The position numbers and the translations under genes were made by a program. This document shows positions 1 to 7,965 of a stretch of 64,000 nucleotides of DNA, one piece after another (position 1 is the stretch's first letter; each line of letters opens with the position of its first letter). The notes under the pieces were generated by a model that worked only from the letters and a program-made list of their open reading frames with translations, made no database searches and had not been told where the DNA came from. Source of the stretch: Cytophagales bacterium (lineage in GTDB: Bacteria > Bacteroidota > Bacteroidia > Cytophagales > Microscillaceae); NCBI GenBank assembly GCA_013298075.1, contig JAAFJG010000013.1, positions 29,311 through 93,310 of the forward strand, written 5' to 3'.

Positions 1-37
1 AAAAGAAAAAATTTTCATACGAATAAAATAAAAATCT

Positions 38-784
38 ATGACTATAACAGAACAATACGCAACCATAGATATTGGCAATACACGCATCAAAGCAGGTATT
101 TTTGCCAATAATGAATTAGTTCAAGAAAATTATTTTTCTGATTCCGCACAACTATATGCGTGGCTAAAAGATATTAAACCAACATTTAGCATTGTTTCGG
201 CAGTCAAAAATTTTTCTGATGTATATTTGAGAGAAATGTCAAGTTTTACCAAAGTATATGTATTGAACCACGAATTATCGATTCCATTCAAAAATTTATA
301 TCAAACTCCTAAAACTTTGGGAGCAGATAGATTGGCAAGTATTGCGGGTGCCATGTATTTATATCCGCAAAAAAATTGTTTAGTATTTGATTTGGGAACT
401 TGTATTACGGCTGATTTTTTGAATAAAAATGCAGAATTTTTAGGCGGAAATATTTCTTTGGGTATGATGACAAGATTTAGAGCCTTACACGAGTATACCG
501 CCAAATTGCCTTGGTTACAAGCGACAGATAAAATTACTTTGACAGGCAGTAACACAGAAAAAGCCATCGAAAACGGAGTTATTCAAGGTATTATTTGGGA
601 ACTAAAAGGTTGTATCGAAGCCTATAAACAAAAATATACAGAAATAGAAGTTGTTTTTTGTGGAGGTGATGCAGATTTTTTTATGAATTTTTTGCCCAAT
701 CTAAATATTATTTCTTTGCCCAATATCAATCTTTGGGGACTTTATTATATTCTAAAAACGAATGTAGAAAATTTAGATTCTTAA
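38..784 (+). CDS. coaX: Type III pantothenate kinase
   Basis: Phosphorylates pantothenate, the first step of coenzyme A synthesis, in the cytoplasm. The N-terminal phosphate-binding motif DIGNTRIK (residues about 11-18), the TLGADRLA motif near residue 94 and the second ATPase motif DLGTCITADF near residue 118, followed by GGNISLG, are the hallmarks of the ASKHA-fold CoaX family. At 248 residues it has the usual length. The next gene, coaE, performs the last CoA step. The stop codon at 782-784 lies inside the left terminal repeat of a family A element, so the final residues (LDS) may differ from those of relatives. Family assignment is firm. Confidence 0.95.
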   Translation: MTITEQYATIDIGNTRIKAGIFANNELVQENYFSDSAQLYAWLKDIKPTFSIVSAVKNFSDVYLREMSSFTKVYVLNHELSIPFKNLYQTPKTLGADRLASIAGAMYLYPQKNCLVFDLGTCITADFLNKNAEFLGGNISLGMMTRFRALHEYTAKLPWLQATDKITLTGSNTEKAIENGVIQGIIWELKGCIEAYKQKYTEIEVVFCGGDADFFMNFLPNLNIISLPNINLWGLYYILKTNVENLDS

Positions 785-895
785 GAGATTTATGTAGATT
801 TTTTTTGAAATGTATTTTTTGAATTGCCTCCAGATTTATCTGGAGGTTAATATAAAATTCAATTCATGGCTTTAGCCGAAATCTTTATGTTTAAT
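776..895 (+). repeat. Family A element, 5' part (copy A1)
   Basis: Left terminal repeat at 776-797 matches the complete copy at 42540, and the internal hairpin CCTCCAGA-TTTA-TCTGGAGG is at 827-846. Similarity fades after about 895, where a different GC-rich hairpin begins; no right terminal repeat was found. The element contains the coaX stop codon. Confidence 0.75.
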
Positions 896-922
896 CCTCG
901 GTCTGTGTACCACAGACCGAGG
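896..922. repeat. Perfect GC-rich 12-bp inverted repeat
   Basis: Arms at 896-907 (CCTCGGTCTGTG) and 911-922 are perfectly complementary with a 3-base loop TAC. It stands out as GC-rich in a very AT-rich spacer between coaX and coaE. It could be a terminator without a clear T tract, or a REP-like element. Function unknown. Confidence 0.7.
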
Positions 923-1081
923 AGAAGAACTAAAAAATATTACTCCTTTTAATTATTTGGGTAAAAATAGTGCTTTTTAAGTTTTTATTGATAAATCAAT
1001 ACACTTATTTCCTCCAAAAAACTTATCAAAAATAAAAATATTTTGATAAAAAATTCGTTATCAATAAATATTCAAAATAAA

Positions 1082-1690
1082 ATGGCAAAAATAATAGGCA
1101 TCACAGGCGGAATAGGCTCAGGCAAAAGCATAGTTTGTAAGGTTTTTGCTTTGTTGGGTGTGCCAATTTATGAAGCAGATGTACGGGCAAAATATTTGAT
1201 GAATCATAATCAACATATCAAACAACAACTAAAAAATGCTTTTGGGAACGACACTTATACTGAAAATGAAGAATTAAATAGACGTTTTTTGGCTGAAAAT
1301 GTATTTATTTCTAATGAAAAAGTATTATTATTAAATAGCATTGTTCACCCCGAAGTTGCCCAAGATTTTAAAAAGTGGACTACCAAAAAACAGCATTTTG
1401 ATTATGTATTAAATGAAGCGGCTTTGATGTTCGAAAGTGGAAGTTATCAAAGAATGGACAAAGTAATCACTGTTTTTTCTCCTTTGGAAGTACGCAAAAA
1501 ACGAATTAGACTTAGAGATACACAACGCACCGAACAAGAAATTGATAATATTATTCAAAAACAATTACCAGAAGAAGAAAAATTTAAAAAAGCAAATTAT
1601 ATCATCGAAAATGATGATAAAAAACCACTTTTACCACAAATATTAACATTAAATACTATTTTTCGACAACCTAATTTTTTAAAACTATGA
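1082..1690 (+). CDS. coaE: Dephospho-CoA kinase
   Basis: Catalyses the last step of coenzyme A synthesis, phosphorylating the ribose 3'-OH of dephospho-CoA. The protein opens MAKIIGITGGIGSGKS, a textbook P-loop, followed by FALLGVPIYEAD with the conserved Asp that binds substrate, and RRFLAENVF and LNSIVHPEV motifs typical of CoaE. The ATG at 1082 is preferred over an in-frame TTG at 1043 because the P-loop normally lies within the first 20 residues. It gives 202 residues, the normal length. Its TGA stop overlaps the ATG of a 29-codon membrane-peptide frame (ATGA). Confidence 0.95.
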   Translation: MAKIIGITGGIGSGKSIVCKVFALLGVPIYEADVRAKYLMNHNQHIKQQLKNAFGNDTYTENEELNRRFLAENVFISNEKVLLLNSIVHPEVAQDFKKWTTKKQHFDYVLNEAALMFESGSYQRMDKVITVFSPLEVRKKRIRLRDTQRTEQEIDNIIQKQLPEEEKFKKANYIIENDDKKPLLPQILTLNTIFRQPNFLKL

Positions 1691-1776
1691 GTGAAAATGC
1701 TAAATTAGGCTATTTTACAGGCTATTTATTTTTGATTGGCTATTTATTTTTTTCTATTTTTGGTTATTTGGGCTGA
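1687..1776 (+). CDS. Possible 29-residue membrane peptide overlapping coaE
   Basis: An ATG at 1687 overlaps the coaE stop (ATGA), an arrangement usually seen with translational coupling. The frame encodes 29 residues beginning MSENAKLGYFTGYLF and continuing as one hydrophobic segment rich in Phe, Tyr, Leu and Gly, ending at TGA 1774-1776. It would be a single-span membrane microprotein. No family was recognised. A chance frame in AT-rich DNA is possible. Confidence 0.35.
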   Translation: MSENAKLGYFTGYLFLIGYLFFSIFGYLG

Positions 1777-1952
1777 TTGGGTATTTGGATAGAAACTTTT
1801 CTATAAGTAGGATTAATAAGTTTTTTTGTGTGGTTATGTATTTAGTTAGCTACTTAAAAATGGGCTTTTTACTAACTTCGAAATGATAAATAAAAGTTGT
1901 TTTAATTTATTTTTAGGATTATATAAATTTAGTTTTTTCTGAAATAACAAAA

Positions 1953-1985
1953 AAAAGCAACTGATGAAACATTTCAATTGCTTTT
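1953..1985. terminator. Bidirectional terminator between coaE and the kinase gene
   Basis: Arms AAAAGCAA (1953-1960) and TTGCTTTT (1978-1985) flank an 17-base loop, with A/T tracts on both sides. It lies between two convergent genes. Confidence 0.6.
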
Positions 1986-2049
1986 AAGGCTAAATATTAG
2001 AAAATGTAAGTACTACTTTTGATTAGTTCAAATATAGGTAAGCGTCTTT

Positions 2050-3684
2050 TTATTTTTCCTTTTGATTTCTTTTTATTTTTTCCTTTAAATCTTTAATTCT
2101 TTCGTTCAAAAGTTCTTTTTCTTTGCTCAAAGAATCTAAGGCTTCATTTTTTGAGAAATCGACAGGCGTTGCACTTCTTAATTTACAAGCATATTTGGAC
2201 GCATTGACCGTTTCTTGCACTTTGAATGCAATTTTTTGTCCTTCGTTTATTTCAGAAATTTCCTTTTCGACTTTTTTAACTTCTTTTCCTTTATTATTAT
2301 AAAAAATAACATCAATGATAATATCTTTAAATTTCGCATCAGTTTTTTTGTTCGATACTTCGATATTGATGGTAAATTCACCCATTTCCTCGTTTTCGAG
2401 TTGGTCAGCTACGATTAAACTTTTATTGAGTTCAGATTTTAATATTTTTTGATATTCTTTTTCTTTTTCCTCAAATTTTGTTTTTGATTTTTCTAAAGAA
2501 TCTAATTCGAGTTCGTCTTCAGATTTTTTATCTTCTTTTTTGTCCTCTTTTTTATCTTCTTTTTTGGCTTCATCTTTTTTTCCTAAACTATCATCAACTT
2601 CGGCTGTTTCATTTTTATTTTCTTTCGACTTTTTATTAAATTCTAAGAATATTAAATAACCAACCACACAAATTAGAAAGAAAAATAAAAGATATAAAAT
2701 AGTATAAGAACGTTTTCGAGAGGCTTGAATTTGATTGATTCGAGAAGGTTGATTGTTATTATTATTACTATTATTTGAAGAATTTTGTGCCGAATTAGTT
2801 TGCGTATTCGAATAAGTATTATTTTTAGGTTGAGTTTGAGTAAAAGAAGAAGTTGTGGGCGTAGCTTTTTCCATTAACGCTCTTTTTAATTCTTCACAAC
2901 TTTGATAACGGTCGTTTGGATTTTTGGCGGCTGCTACTTCGATTATTTTTTGCAAATAATCAGGTACAGAAGGATAAAAATCTTTTGCTTTGGGCAAAAT
3001 TTCGTTCAAAATTTTGTTATAAATCGAAAATTCTGTTTCAATATTTTCATTATAAGGCGAAGTTCCTGTCAGCATTTCCCACAACGTAACGCCCAAAGAA
3101 TATATATCACTTCGAGCATCTAAATTTTCACCTTTTACTTGCTCAGGACTCATATAAAGCACTGTTCCGATTCTTGCCCCTGCTTTTGTCATCGCAGGTT
3201 TATCATTTTTTAGGATTTTTGCGATACCAAAATCCAAAATTTTTGCTTGTCCATCTAATCCAATCAAAATATTAGAAGGTTTTATATCTCTATGCACAAT
3301 TCCTTTGGCGTGTGCATACGCAAATCCATCTAAAATTTGATAAAAAATATCCAAAGCACGTTTTTCATTCAAAGGACCTGAAACATTTTTCAAAAACTCA
3401 TCTAATGGATGTCCTTCTACATATTCCAATATCAAAAAAAGTCCTTTTTCATTTTCTAAATAATCGTATAAAGTTACAATATTAAGATGTTGCAAACCAG
3501 AAAGCGTAGTTGCTTCTTGTCTAAAACGGTCTTTTACTTCTTGGTGATTGACAAGAGCAGGATTTAAGACTTTGATAGCCACTTTTCGTCCTAATTGAAT
3601 ATGTGTGGCTAAATAAACCTGTCCAACTCCTCCTTCTCCCAATAGTTTTTCAACTTGATAATTTAAAATGCGTTCTCCAATCAT
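2050..3684 (-). CDS. Membrane-anchored Hanks-type Ser/Thr protein kinase
   Basis: Eukaryotic-like protein kinase of 544 residues. Counting from the ATG at 3684: glycine loop GEGGVG (16-21), ATP-binding Lys38 in VAIKV, catalytic HRDIKPSN (131-138), DFG (151-153), then GTVLYMSPEQ and DIYSLGVTLWEML. An Asn/Gln/Ser-rich linker follows, then one transmembrane helix (YTILYLLFFFLICVVGYLI), a Lys/Glu-rich coiled stretch and a C-terminal beta-rich domain, so the kinase is cytoplasmic and the tail is likely periplasmic. The upstream in-frame start at 3756 lies in the leader; MIGERILNYQ is the natural start. The first codons and the leader are duplicated at 5852-6094 in front of the methyltransferase. 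The substrate is unknown. Confidence 0.9.
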   Translation of the reverse strand: MIGERILNYQVEKLLGEGGVGQVYLATHIQLGRKVAIKVLNPALVNHQEVKDRFRQEATTLSGLQHLNIVTLYDYLENEKGLFLILEYVEGHPLDEFLKNVSGPLNEKRALDIFYQILDGFAYAHAKGIVHRDIKPSNILIGLDGQAKILDFGIAKILKNDKPAMTKAGARIGTVLYMSPEQVKGENLDARSDIYSLGVTLWEMLTGTSPYNENIETEFSIYNKILNEILPKAKDFYPSVPDYLQKIIEVAAAKNPNDRYQSCEELKRALMEKATPTTSSFTQTQPKNNTYSNTQTNSAQNSSNNSNNNNNQPSRINQIQASRKRSYTILYLLFFFLICVVGYLIFLEFNKKSKENKNETAEVDDSLGKKDEAKKEDKKEDKKEDKKSEDELELDSLEKSKTKFEEKEKEYQKILKSELNKSLIVADQLENEEMGEFTINIEVSNKKTDAKFKDIIIDVIFYNNKGKEVKKVEKEISEINEGQKIAFKVQETVNASKYACKLRSATPVDFSKNEALDSLSKEKELLNERIKDLKEKIKRNQKEK

Positions 3685-3910
3685 TTTTTTAGATGAATTT
3701 TTAATATTTTCCTTTTTAAAAAACGTAAAATTACAAACGATTTTATATATTACCAAAAAAAAGATGTTTTTATTGCTTATAAATTGATATTAAAACAAAA
3801 AATCACGCTTAAATGGTTTTTAAACGTGATTTTTTTTGGATAGAAAATGGTTTGAGTGATGTTTTAACTTAAAATTATTCAAAAACTTCTATGCCTATAG
3901 CAGGAGTATA
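3665..3910 (-). repeat. Duplicated leader segment, kinase copy
   Basis: About 245 bp covering the first codons of the kinase (MIGERI), its leader, a terminator hairpin and the last codons of the preceding gene (YYTPAIGIEVFE). It is about 90% identical by eye to 5852-6094. Identity ends abruptly at both edges, so it is a recent direct duplication rather than shared ancestry of whole genes. Confidence 0.9.
3797..3835. terminator. Terminator upstream of the kinase leader
   Basis: Arms AAAAAATCACG (3797-3807) and CGTGATTTTTT (3825-3835), T-rich on both strands. It sits 5' of the kinase and 3' of nothing on the plus strand; because it travels with the leader (copy at 5983-6022) it may act in the leader. 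Termination of antisense transcripts is also possible. Confidence 0.55.
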
Positions 3911-4813
3911 ATAAGTATCTTTTTCTGTTTCATCAAAAAAACGAAATCCACGATCATACTCGTTCCACTCTTTCAATTTTTTATGAATATTCGATATATT
4001 ATAACGCCTATAAGTGTAAATTATTTTTTTTGTTTTGATATAAAAAACCCCTGTTTCCAATTCAGTGTTAGAATAAAAGTCATTTTTAGAACGCATAAAT
4101 TGTGGTATAATTTCTTTTGTTTTTTCATCTACTTTTCCAATGTATTCTATTCCCACAAATAAACCTTCTTTAGGTAACACAATACCTAAATCTTGAATAT
4201 TCAATTCTATTTTTTGTTTTCTACGTTTGCCTTTCTTTAAAGTAAAGATATTACTTTTTTCTTTGATTGCGTACGCTTCATCTGGTTGATTATTCTTATT
4301 TTTGTAGAAATGAAACTTAAAAAGTACATCTAAATTTTGATTTCTTCGGGACAAGACAAATAACAATGATTTGATTTTTTTATTTTTGTTATAAGGATTT
4401 TGAATAAGTGTAGTGGCTTCTTGACCTGAAGTAAATATAAAATTACTATTTGTTCGTTTTGAAGCAAATCCTAAATTTTTAATTTTTTTTTTCTGGCTTG
4501 TTACCACTACTTCGTCCAAGTGTATAAAATCGTCATCTAAAAAAAATTTATTTGGAATTTTATCAGTTTCTATTTCTTCAGTATGATAATTTGTAGCATA
4601 AACCCTTATCAATTTGATATTTTTGGGTATATCTAATTTTATTTTTCCTTCTTCATCAGTTGGAAAGATACCTACAATAGAATCATTCTCAATATAGGTA
4701 ACGGTTGCAAAAGGAATTGGCTTTTGTGTTTGTTTCGATAATATTTGTATTTCTTGGGCAGTGATATACGAAATATTGAGTAAAAGAAACAGCAATAAAA
4801 TAAGTTTTTTCAT
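3875..4813 (-). CDS. Secreted CarboxypepD_reg-like protein, paralogue 1
   Basis: Exported 312-residue protein. A signal peptide (residues 1-19, ending ITAQ) is followed by a CarboxypepD_reg-like beta-sandwich (QIQILSKQTQKPIPFATVTY, with DEEGKIKL) and a LDEVVVT segment as seen at domain ends in SusC-type proteins. A long C-terminal region of unknown fold ends YYTPAIGIEVFE. The 333-residue protein at 6060-7061 is a clear paralogue with the same order and ending. The start ATG overlaps the methyltransferase stop (ATGA at 4810-4813), so the two are probably translated together. Role unknown; a surface or periplasmic structural role is an inference. Confidence 0.8.
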   Translation of the reverse strand: MKKLILLLFLLLNISYITAQEIQILSKQTQKPIPFATVTYIENDSIVGIFPTDEEGKIKLDIPKNIKLIRVYATNYHTEEIETDKIPNKFFLDDDFIHLDEVVVTSQKKKIKNLGFASKRTNSNFIFTSGQEATTLIQNPYNKNKKIKSLLFVLSRRNQNLDVLFKFHFYKNKNNQPDEAYAIKEKSNIFTLKKGKRRKQKIELNIQDLGIVLPKEGLFVGIEYIGKVDEKTKEIIPQFMRSKNDFYSNTELETGVFYIKTKKIIYTYRRYNISNIHKKLKEWNEYDRGFRFFDETEKDTYYTPAIGIEVFE

Positions 4814-5871
4814 TTTTTGATATATTTAGGTATTTTAAAGTGAATGTTTAGATGTCTTTTATTTCTGATTAAAATTCTAAAATATGGACATTTTCCATTG
4901 ATAGATAAATCTTTATTATCATTTCCTTTTCTAAATTTAATTATTTCAAATTGGTCAGGATTAAATTTATGTAAAAAGGTAATTGGAACGCCCATAATTC
5001 CTTTGTAATCCATAGGAATATCTTTGGTTTTATTGATATTTATAGCATCATAATTATCAAATATAGGATATTGACTTTCATTGCCTTCATATTTTTTAGA
5101 GAGAATAATATCTTCATATCGTTTTGAGGTGTCCAAATTTGTGAGCCACAAACAATTATTAGGAGAAATTATTCTATTACCTAAATCATCAATACGAGCC
5201 TCAGTTCCATACAATTCGTAATGCTCGGGAACTATAAAACCTGAAATACCTCTCCCCATATTGATGCCTAACCAAGCCTTATTTTCTTTGATTAATTTAA
5301 AAATTTCTTTGTATGTTATAGCATTGATATTGCCGATGATTAGAAATTTTTTTTCGTATTTTATTAGTTGCTCTACATATTCTCTAAATAATGAAAAAGG
5401 TGGATTGGTAACAATAATATCAGATTGTTTCAAAAGTTCGATAGATTCTTGACTACGAAAATCACCATCTTCTTTGAGATATTTTATGCCGATTTCTTCT
5501 GCATCAGGGATTTTATTTTCATTTTTCTCGCCTAAATATTCAAGAAATACTCCATTTTGAGATTCTTTTTGAATAAATAAATCTTTTTCTTGTTTTTTAT
5601 AACAAGTTGTGAGTAATTTTTTTAATCCTAAATTTTCAAAATTATAAGCAAAATAATTAAAAAAATTACTATTTCTGGGGTCATCACAATTACAAAAAAC
5701 GACTTTATTTTTAAAGTGTTCTTTGTAATGTTTCAATTCTCGTTCTATATCTGAAAGTTGTGTATAAAATTCATCTTTTTTTGAAGATTTTGCTATATGT
5801 AATGTTTGGTTTAATGTTTTTTCGACTATCATTTTTCGTAATGGTTTTTCAAAAATGCGTTCTCCAATCAT
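4810..5871 (-). CDS. M.EcoRI-family adenine-specific DNA methyltransferase with a chimeric N-terminus
   Basis: DNA N6-adenine methyltransferase of the M.EcoRI type, 353 residues. Diagnostic features are the N-terminal KDEFYTQLSDIERELKHY, the VVFCNCDDPRNSNF segment, the catalytic NPPF in DIIVTNPPFSLF and the GIMGVPITFL region. The first residues (MIGERIF) are encoded by a copy of the kinase gene start and leader (5852-6094), so the reading frame begins with captured kinase sequence; the family-like N-terminus would start at Met14 (ATG at 5832). No endonuclease gene of the EcoRI type is adjacent, so it looks like a solitary methyltransferase. It is coupled by a 4-base overlap to the secreted protein gene downstream. 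A deleted remnant of a second copy lies at 8379-8497. Confidence 0.85.
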   Translation of the reverse strand: MIGERIFEKPLRKMIVEKTLNQTLHIAKSSKKDEFYTQLSDIERELKHYKEHFKNKVVFCNCDDPRNSNFFNYFAYNFENLGLKKLLTTCYKKQEKDLFIQKESQNGVFLEYLGEKNENKIPDAEEIGIKYLKEDGDFRSQESIELLKQSDIIVTNPPFSLFREYVEQLIKYEKKFLIIGNINAITYKEIFKLIKENKAWLGINMGRGISGFIVPEHYELYGTEARIDDLGNRIISPNNCLWLTNLDTSKRYEDIILSKKYEGNESQYPIFDNYDAININKTKDIPMDYKGIMGVPITFLHKFNPDQFEIIKFRKGNDNKDLSINGKCPYFRILIRNKRHLNIHFKIPKYIKK

Positions 5872-6094
5872 TTTTTTAGATGAATTTTTAATATTTTCCC
5901 TTTAAAAAATGTAAAATTACAAACGATTTTATATATTACCAAAAAAAAGATATTTTTATTGCTTATAAATTAAAGTTAAAACAAAAAATCACGTTTAAAT
6001 GGTTTTTAAAGGTGATTTTTTTGGATAGAAAATGGTTTGAGTGATGTTTTAACTTAAAATTACTCGTAAACTTCTATGCCTATAGCAGGAGTGT
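5852..6094 (-). repeat. Duplicated leader segment, methyltransferase copy
   Basis: Second copy of the segment at 3665-3910. It carries the kinase start codons MIGERI, the leader and the end of the upstream secreted-protein gene (FYTPAIGIEVYE). It supplies the present upstream region and in-frame start of the methyltransferase. Confidence 0.9.
5983..6022. terminator. Duplicated terminator hairpin
   Basis: Arms AAAAAATCAC (5983-5992) and GTGATTTTTT (6012-6021); the counterpart is at 3797-3835. It follows the stop of the 333-residue protein gene when read on the minus strand, a normal place for a terminator. Confidence 0.6.
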
Positions 6095-7061
6095 AAAAAA
6101 TATTTTTGGTTGTTTTATCTAAATCTTGATATATTTTGCTATAGTCGTACCAATCTTTACTATATATTCCTTTATCTAAATTAGAGAATTTGCGTCTCTG
6201 GTAACTGTAAGTAGTTTTTGCAGCTTTAATATACTTTATTCCAATTATATTATTAACATGTTTTTCTCCATCCATAATATTTTTTGGAATTATCTTATTT
6301 GTTTTCTCGTCTATCAATCCCATGAACTCCAAACCTATAAATAAACCTTCCTTTGGCAGTTTTATTTCTAAATTTTGAATATCTATTTTTATTTTTTTAC
6401 TTTTATTCTTCTTTAGAATAAAAATATTATCATTATTTTTTGTATGTAATTTTTGGGGTTTATCATTTTCGTTTTTATATAGATTTATTTTAAAATACGC
6501 ATCTAAATTTTGTTTATATGTATATACAATAAAACAAATTGTTTTTATATTTTTATCTATGTTATAAGGGTTTTTTATTAGGGTAGTTATTTCTCCTCCC
6601 GAAAAGAAAACGTGACCATTTCTTGTTTTCTCTAAAAAATATCCCAAGTATTTAGTAGGTATTTTTTTATTCGTTATTATAATTTCTTTTAAATATGTTG
6701 TAGAATCTTGAGAAAAATTTATATTCTTTTTTAATAAATTAAAAGTATCTTTTGTTAAAAAAAAAATATCTGAATTTATGTATTCATTTAAATATATTTT
6801 TTGAGGTAGGTTTTTTGATGGTATTTTCAATAGATTTTCTTCATTAGTAATTTCTAATGAGTCAATATCACTATCAATATTAATATCTGCTTTACCTATA
6901 ATATTTGTGTAAACGCCACCACCACGATAAAGAGAATTTTTGGAAACATATCTTATTTTTGAGAAAGAAAGGGGTTGTTTCGTTTGCTCTGATAATACTT
7001 GTATTTCTTGAGCAAATACTGATAGTGAGTTAATAAATAAATAAATAAATAAATATTTCAT
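6060..7061 (-). CDS. Secreted CarboxypepD_reg-like protein, paralogue 2
   Basis: Paralogue of the 312-residue protein at 3875-4813: signal peptide (1-17, ending VFAQ), QIQVL-type start of a CarboxypepD_reg-like domain, LKEIIITNKK segment, conserved GGEITTLIKNPYN, LPKEGLFIGLEFMG and the ending YTPAIGIEVYE. It is 333 residues because of an insertion in the N-terminal domain. The signal-peptide codons are formed by an ATTT tetranucleotide repeat (7032-7055), whose length changes would shift the frame. Function unknown. Confidence 0.8.
   Translation of the reverse strand: MKYLFIYLFINSLSVFAQEIQVLSEQTKQPLSFSKIRYVSKNSLYRGGGVYTNIIGKADINIDSDIDSLEITNEENLLKIPSKNLPQKIYLNEYINSDIFFLTKDTFNLLKKNINFSQDSTTYLKEIIITNKKIPTKYLGYFLEKTRNGHVFFSGGEITTLIKNPYNIDKNIKTICFIVYTYKQNLDAYFKINLYKNENDKPQKLHTKNNDNIFILKKNKSKKIKIDIQNLEIKLPKEGLFIGLEFMGLIDEKTNKIIPKNIMDGEKHVNNIIGIKYIKAAKTTYSYQRRKFSNLDKGIYSKDWYDYSKIYQDLDKTTKNIFYTPAIGIEVYE
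7032..7055 (-). repeat. Tetranucleotide (ATTT)5-6 tract inside a signal peptide
   Basis: Read on the minus strand, a run of TATT/ATTT units begins a few codons after the ATG of the 333-residue protein and encodes the hydrophobic YLFIYLFIN core. The unit length is 4, so slippage would switch the frame off. Confidence 0.8.
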
Positions 7062-7196
7062 AATTTTTATATTTCATTAAAAAAAATCAAAACTATTCAA
7101 AAAAAACAGCCTATAAATTTTACTTTAGTATGATTTTATACTATAGATAATTTTAGAGCGTCTTTTTTGAATAGTTTTAATAATTTAGTTGTATAT

Positions 7197-7811
7197 TTAA
7201 CAAATTACACTATCTATTTCTGTTTTTGTTACTCTTATCCAAAAGAAATAACCAACCATATAACACAATCTCTCTCCCATTACGCAACTTCCACATTCTA
7301 CTCTATTACCTATAAATGGTCTTCTCTCTACAATATCTATATCATTATTCTGTTCTACTACTTTAATAATATCAAACTCATTAGTAGAAGCATAATCAGA
7401 TGTTTTATCAATATCACTTATAATAGTAGTTGTGTTATTTGATATATTTACAACCGTCATTTTATATGTACTTCTATCAACATCCGTAAAATAAGTAGGA
7501 TTTTTTCCTGTAATATCAGTTAAGATATACCCTCTTGCTTTGGCTTCGTCATTAATAATTATCTCAGAAACAAGATAATCTACACTATTATCAGTGGTTT
7601 TAATTTGTGCGCCAATAGTGTAATTAGCTCCCTTGTAAAAAGAACTAATAAAAGCTTGAGTTGTTGTACTAAGGTTTGTTCCTCTTTTTACAATTTGATT
7701 TTGTAGTTCATTTTTTTGAGGTTTTGGGAGTTCATTTTGTGTCATTTTATTACAAGAAATAGGTAATAACATAACTACTAAAAGAATTGAAGATAACAAT
7801 ATTTTTTTCAT
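7197..7811 (-). CDS. Lipoprotein with a Cys-rich C-terminus
   Basis: A 204-residue protein with a lipoprotein signal (LLPISC, lipid-modified Cys near residue 20), so probably membrane-anchored outside the cytoplasm. The middle is polar and Thr/Asp/Asn-rich without a family I recognise. The last 32 residues contain Cys173, Cys176, Cys183 and a terminal Cys204 around a hydrophobic stretch (YMVGYFFWIRV). A C-x2-C-x6-C arrangement could bind metal or form disulfides. It is divergently transcribed from the XRE regulator, and its -7 box lies in one arm of a palindrome (7881-7919). Function unknown. Confidence 0.7.
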   Translation of the reverse strand: MKKILLSSILLVVMLLPISCNKMTQNELPKPQKNELQNQIVKRGTNLSTTTQAFISSFYKGANYTIGAQIKTTDNSVDYLVSEIIINDEAKARGYILTDITGKNPTYFTDVDRSTYKMTVVNISNNTTTIISDIDKTSDYASTNEFDIIKVVEQNNDIDIVERRPFIGNRVECGSCVMGERLCYMVGYFFWIRVTKTEIDSVIC

Positions 7812-7880
7812 AATAAATAGTTCAACGTCTATTCTATAAGCAAAGACCGTGCTGTATGTTTATTAAATAATTTTAATGGT

Positions 7881-7919
7881 GCAAAATTAGGATTTGTAAA
7901 TTCAATCTCCTAATTTTGC
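7881..7919. promoter_or_regulatory. Divergent promoter palindrome (probable operator)
   Basis: A perfect 12-bp inverted repeat: GCAAAATTAGGA (7881-7892) and TCCTAATTTTGC (7908-7919). Each arm carries the Bacteroidota -7 box TAATTTTGC, one facing left to the lipoprotein and one facing right to the XRE gene. The promoters therefore overlap, and a dimeric HTH protein bound here would control both genes. That the adjacent XRE protein binds it is inference. Confidence 0.7.
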
Positions 7920-7965
7920 ATCAAAATAATTATAACTCATTCGCATATAAAAACGATTATATTTT

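Noticed and set aside
301..567. Minus-strand open frame of 88 codons inside coaX
   Set aside because: Antisense shadow of a clear CoaX coding frame; no domain and no promoter.
1043..1081. TTG-initiated extension of coaE
   Set aside because: It would put 13 unconserved residues before the P-loop; the ATG at 1082 gives the normal family N-terminus.
2500..2620. Repeated TTTTTTATC(T)TCTTTTTTGTC pattern resembling a tandem repeat array
   Set aside because: It encodes the KEDKKEDKKEDK charged stretch of the kinase; an in-frame coding repeat, not an array.
3729..3760. TAATTTTAC upstream of the kinase as a -7 promoter box
   Set aside because: It lacks the conserved TTTGC end; recorded only as a possibility within the duplicated leader.
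7197..7300. Cys-rich tail of the lipoprotein as a bacteriocin precursor
   Set aside because: It has a lipobox and no double-Gly leader, and no processing or export genes are adjacent.
7167..7442. Plus-strand frame of 91 codons opposite the lipoprotein gene
   Set aside because: Composition is Tyr/Ile/Ser-rich shadow of the real minus-strand frame, which has a lipobox signal and promoter.
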